A DNA stretch of 64,000 nt from Sipunculus nudus (taxonomy: Eukaryota > Annelida > Sipuncula > Golfingiida > Sipunculidae), in assembly GCA_026874595.1 (NCBI GenBank), contig CM049308.1:81514124-81578123 (forward strand), in the 5' to 3' direction. The notes beneath the pieces were generated by a model that did no database searches, was not told where the DNA came from, and saw only the letters and a list, made by a program, of their open reading frames with translations. Every line of letters begins with the position of its first letter. The stretch's first letter is position 1. Position numbers and translations under genes: made by a program. This document shows positions 63,701 through 64,000 of this stretch, piece by piece.

Positions 63701-64000
63701 TAATTCACTGCCTGAAAAAGTTAGATACCAGACACCAATTTATTTGGATAGGGCAATTATTATCTTCACATTTTAATTTTCAGATGTATTTGAAATCGCG
63801 ACTGAACTGTCTGCTGTTTGCATCTGACTGGGGAGACTCAGAGGATGAGGTTGATGAAAGTGAAGGCAAAGCAGCTGATGGGGAAGCCCAAAATGAAGAT
63901 GAAGAAGATGATGATAATGATGAAATTTGGGATTCTATGGATGTTGTGAAAGTGAAGTCAAGCAAATCAGAGGATGAAATTCCTGTGAAAAAAGCACGGA
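43483..64000 (+). CDS. WDR74: WDR74 / Nsa1-family WD40 ribosome-assembly factor (10 exons, 3' end beyond window)
   Basis: CDS join(43483..43543, 52277..52383, 52957..53078, 58767..58830, 59358..59501, 60337..60438, 61537..61637, 62392..62447, 63048..63190, 63784..>64000). Every intron is GT-AG and phases agree; 372 codons are in the window against about 385 in human WDR74. Diagnostic stretches are FVGAETGLVKGVNL, GPGVSRMRQ, VATGGKENDLKIWDL, CTGHHQVRVYDP, IVGNTHGKMAMLDLRKG, ASCGLDRFLRVHD and YLKSRLNCLL. The tail is a long acidic run followed by Lys-rich sequence (VKKAR), as expected for a nucleolar protein. Family knowledge: WDR74/Nsa1 forms a seven-bladed propeller on early pre-60S particles, linked to the NVL/Rix7 ATPase and to MTR4 in pre-rRNA processing. 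Intron 1 (8.7 kb) and intron 3 (5.7 kb) are loaded with transposons. Confidence 0.96.
43713..44936 (+). mobile_element. 1.22-kb GGCACTCGG element, copy 1
   Basis: Terminal inverted repeats start GGCACTCGGTAAAACCCGG and continue as TTCCGAGG-rich sequence for about 100 bp. Flanked by TGTAAAAGG on both sides (43704-43712 and 44937-44945). The interior is an inverted relative of copy 2. A 9-bp duplication with long inverted repeats suits a Mutator-like element; no transposase was found. Confidence 0.85.
44439..44468. repeat. (AT)n microsatellite
   Basis: About 30 bp of AT repeats inside copy 1 of the GGCACTCGG element. Confidence 0.9.
45668..45710. repeat. (AT)n(GT)n microsatellite
   Basis: About 20 bp AT followed by about 22 bp GT inside copy 2. 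Confidence 0.9.
45780..46380. repeat. ~75-bp diverged minisatellite
   Basis: Boxes CACTTTTCATTTGTAAATAT and ACACCTGGTATAACATGTAT, or near copies, recur about seven times. Absent from copy 1 of the host element. Confidence 0.75.
47805..48207. mobile_element. 403-bp MITE with foldback ends
   Basis: Ends 47805-47874 and 48149-48207 are inverted copies (GGGTGGTGACTATAAAATGT versus GGGTAGTGACTAAATGTATT). Each arm is itself a hairpin of GTGACT...AGTCAC. TATGT occurs just outside both ends, a possible 5-bp duplication with one extra G on the left. Confidence 0.75.
48010..48108 (-). repeat. tRNA-Leu-like sequence inside the MITE
   Basis: On the minus strand TTGGATTCAAGATCCTG resembles the anticodon arm of tRNA-Leu(CAA), followed by a long variable region and GTGGGGTCAATTCCCC as T-arm/B box. 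The D-arm region is degenerate. Probably a pseudo-tRNA or SINE head, not a functional gene. Confidence 0.4.
48820..49800. repeat. Diverged ~180-bp tandem repeat
   Basis: TTTTGGCTGAGTTACAGGAA-like boxes recur at about 49109, 49382, 49559 and 49738, and CTTCTTCTCAGAAACCA-like boxes at about 49007, 49278, 49458 and 49637. The spacing is ~180 bp after a first interval of ~272. ATCACCAAATTT precedes two of them, and GGCGCCACCTG occurs at about 49208. Confidence 0.7.
50200..51385 (-). mobile_element. Palindrome-type element (copy C), alternative 3' tail
   Basis: Minus-strand orientation. The left end TAGAATACAGGTAGTCC is at 51385 inward with a hairpin at 51353-51372 (GTAGTCC/GGACTAC). The core has GGTGGCGCCACC-like boxes at 50661, 50790, 50939, 51070 and 51221, spaced 129/149/131/151. 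The tail (50200-50560) is the type shared with copy D and lacks the GGC run and GTATCCGC hairpin. Confidence 0.65.
51386..52276. other. 3' end of WDR74 intron 1, unassigned
   Basis: A short dispersed repeat near 51540-51570 (GCATTAGGCCTGTAGGCCTTG) matches 24710-24733. The 95-codon plus frame at 51861 has no recognisable domain. Confidence 0.45.
52277..52383 (+). CDS. WDR74: WDR74 exon 2
   Basis: 107 nt, acceptor TTCCAG|GTGTAA, donor TCTCAG|GTGCAC. Encodes GVNLHKRTWSNLN and EIRAMTWGDD (first blade). Intron 1 before it is 8733 bp. Confidence 0.92.
52957..53078 (+). CDS. WDR74: WDR74 exon 3
   Basis: 122 nt, acceptor TTACAG|ATTTGC, donor GAAGG|GTAAGG. Encodes CGLRDRTVLTY and GGEGSFTGLAKHEG, matching human CADRTVKHF and GGEGMFRGLAQADG. 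Confidence 0.92.
53361..54160. repeat. Dispersed repeat fragments in WDR74 intron 3
   Basis: 53361-53490 resembles 39470-39585. The GGTGATTAGACCCCTTATAA box near 53794 resembles GGTGATTAGGCCCCTGTAAT at about 61101 and GGTGATTGGGCCGCTCTAA near 61825. Confidence 0.5.
54557..57679. mobile_element. hAT-type non-autonomous element, 3.1 kb with a nested insertion
   Basis: Begins CAGGGTTGGGTTTTAGGC and ends in the inverse of CAGGGTTGGCAAGTTTTAGG. Flanked by CACGAAAC on both sides (54549-54556 and 57680-57687), a perfect 8-bp duplication. CAGGG termini and 8-bp duplications define hAT elements. AACTGCCT/CCTAAAACC motifs crowd both ends. No transposase is present. Without the nested copy B the element would be about 1.5 kb. 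Confidence 0.85.
55653..57238 (-). mobile_element. Palindrome-type element (copy B), complete, nested in the hAT element
   Basis: Minus-strand orientation. 3' hairpin at 55656-55685 (GTATCCGC/GCGGATAC), a (GCC)n run at about 55701-55718, core boxes at 55971, 56120, 56251, 56400, 56531, 56680, 56811, 56960 and 57089 (149/131 alternation), and 5' hairpin at 57207-57225 (GTAGTCG/CGACTAC). It has 4.5 core periods against 3 in copy A. The units look very alike, so the core expanded recently. Confidence 0.75.
58767..58830 (+). CDS. WDR74: WDR74 exon 4
   Basis: 64 nt, acceptor TTGCAG|GAATTT, donor GACTCT|GTAAGT. Encodes NFLTCVESGLMKLWKPEEDD (human TLITCVDSGILRVW). Confidence 0.93.
59358..59501 (+). 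CDS. WDR74: WDR74 exon 5
   Basis: 144 nt (48 codons), acceptor GATGCAG|ATTGAA, donor AAAAAT|GTAAGC. Encodes VGPGVSRMRQ, the near-invariant VATGGKENDLKIWDL and FKAKN. Confidence 0.95.
60021..60055. repeat. (C)13(CA)n tract
   Basis: Run of C then CA/CACT repeats in WDR74 intron 5; a near-copy follows at 60121. Confidence 0.9.
60121..60152. repeat. (C)13T(CA)n tract
   Basis: Second poly-C/CA tract, 100 bp after the first. Confidence 0.9.
60337..60438 (+). CDS. WDR74: WDR74 exon 6
   Basis: 102 nt, acceptor TAACAG|GTGAGA, donor CACCAG|GTGTGT. Encodes VRPDFLQLRVPVWVTDM and TCTGHHQ (human VRNDWLDLRVPIWDQDI). Confidence 0.94.
60439..61536. other. WDR74 intron 6, one repeat fragment
   Basis: A GGTGATTAGGCCCCTGTAAT box near 61101 is shared with intron 3. 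Otherwise no recognised features. Confidence 0.45.
61537..61637 (+). CDS. WDR74: WDR74 exon 7
   Basis: 101 nt, acceptor TTTCAG|GTTAGG, donor GCAAA|GTAAGT. Encodes VRIYDPSTPQRRPVFDTSFD and YPITAM, collinear with human VRVYDPASPQRRPVLETTYG. Confidence 0.94.
62392..62447 (+). CDS. WDR74: WDR74 exon 8
   Basis: 56 nt, acceptor TTGCAG|GCAGGT, donor AAAAG|GTAAGA. Encodes VIVGNTHGKMAMLDLRK (human VIVGNTHGQLAEIDLRQ). A second CAG four bases downstream (GCAG|GTC) is possible but would shift the frame. Confidence 0.93.
63048..63190 (+). CDS. WDR74: WDR74 exon 9
   Basis: 143 nt, acceptor TCTGCAG|GTGGAG, donor TTTAAG|GTGAGT. Encodes GFAGGIRCIECH, KPVVASCGLDRFLRVHDI and NKLLFK (last blade). If intron 9 were retained the frame would stay open to 63382. 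Confidence 0.94.
63784..64000 (+). CDS. WDR74: WDR74 exon 10 (runs off the right edge)
   Basis: Acceptor TTTTCAG|ATGTAT. Encodes YLKSRLNCLLF, then a long Asp/Glu-rich segment containing DDDNDEIWDSM, then a Lys-rich stretch. Human WDR74 has the same order: YLKSQLNCLLLS, an acidic DELW segment, then a basic nucleolar tail. No stop codon is reached. Confidence 0.92.
   Translation, partial: MYLKSRLNCLLFASDWGDSEDEVDESEGKAADGEAQNEDEEDDDNDEIWDSMDVVKVKSSKSEDEIPVKKAR

Overview
The window is AT-rich, intron-rich animal DNA. Two conserved bilaterian genes and several dispersed repeat types that I associate with mollusc genomes point to a mollusc, probably a bivalve; the species cannot be fixed from the sequence. 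It is a eukaryotic chromosome: no bacterial operons, CRISPR or phage genes are visible.

Two genes can be supported exon by exon. On the minus strand, 9514-23861 carries KLHDC3, a six-bladed kelch protein that serves as a cullin-2 ubiquitin ligase receptor for C-terminal degrons. Eight exons with GT-AG borders join in phase into 336 codons with all six kelch Gly-Gly motifs. The last exon, which should carry the BC-box, was not found. On the plus strand, 43483-64000 carries WDR74 (Nsa1 family), a nucleolar WD40 protein of 60S ribosome assembly. Ten exons join in phase for 372 codons and the gene runs off the right edge. The genes are divergent, with about 19.6 kb between start codons.

The rest is mostly repeats. 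470-3402: two tandem-repeat elements built on a CAGGTGGCGCCACCTG palindrome and ending in hairpins. 3403-8900: little recognisable. 9730-12590: three further degenerate tandem families. 13708-18808: a 60-bp minisatellite copied from the 3' splice site of KLHDC3 exon 5, split by a 3.27-kb terminal-inverted-repeat element. 24.3-26.65 kb: an inverted-repeat-bounded block upstream of KLHDC3. 28.9-35.4 kb: small CG-rich patches, nested inverted repeats, a CRE cluster, a broken unrecognised reading frame and GC-rich hairpins. 36.1-39.3 kb: a 3.2-kb long-inverted-repeat element. 41.2-42.9 kb: a decayed L1/Tx1-like LINE.

WDR74 intron 1 holds a three-layer transposon nest (43701-47265) in which each layer has its own target-site duplication, then a small MITE with a tRNA-Leu-like centre (47805-48207), a diverged 180-bp tandem repeat (48820-49800) and another palindrome-type element (50200-51385). 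Intron 3 holds a hAT-type element (54557-57679) with a palindrome-type element nested inside it.

The most notable points are the minisatellite made from a gene's own splice acceptor, the modular hairpin-ended elements with a compensatory stem change, a shared module length of about 140 bp in several sequence-unrelated repeat families, and the nested insertions that can be ordered in time. Everything was read by eye, so percent identities and family assignments need alignment.
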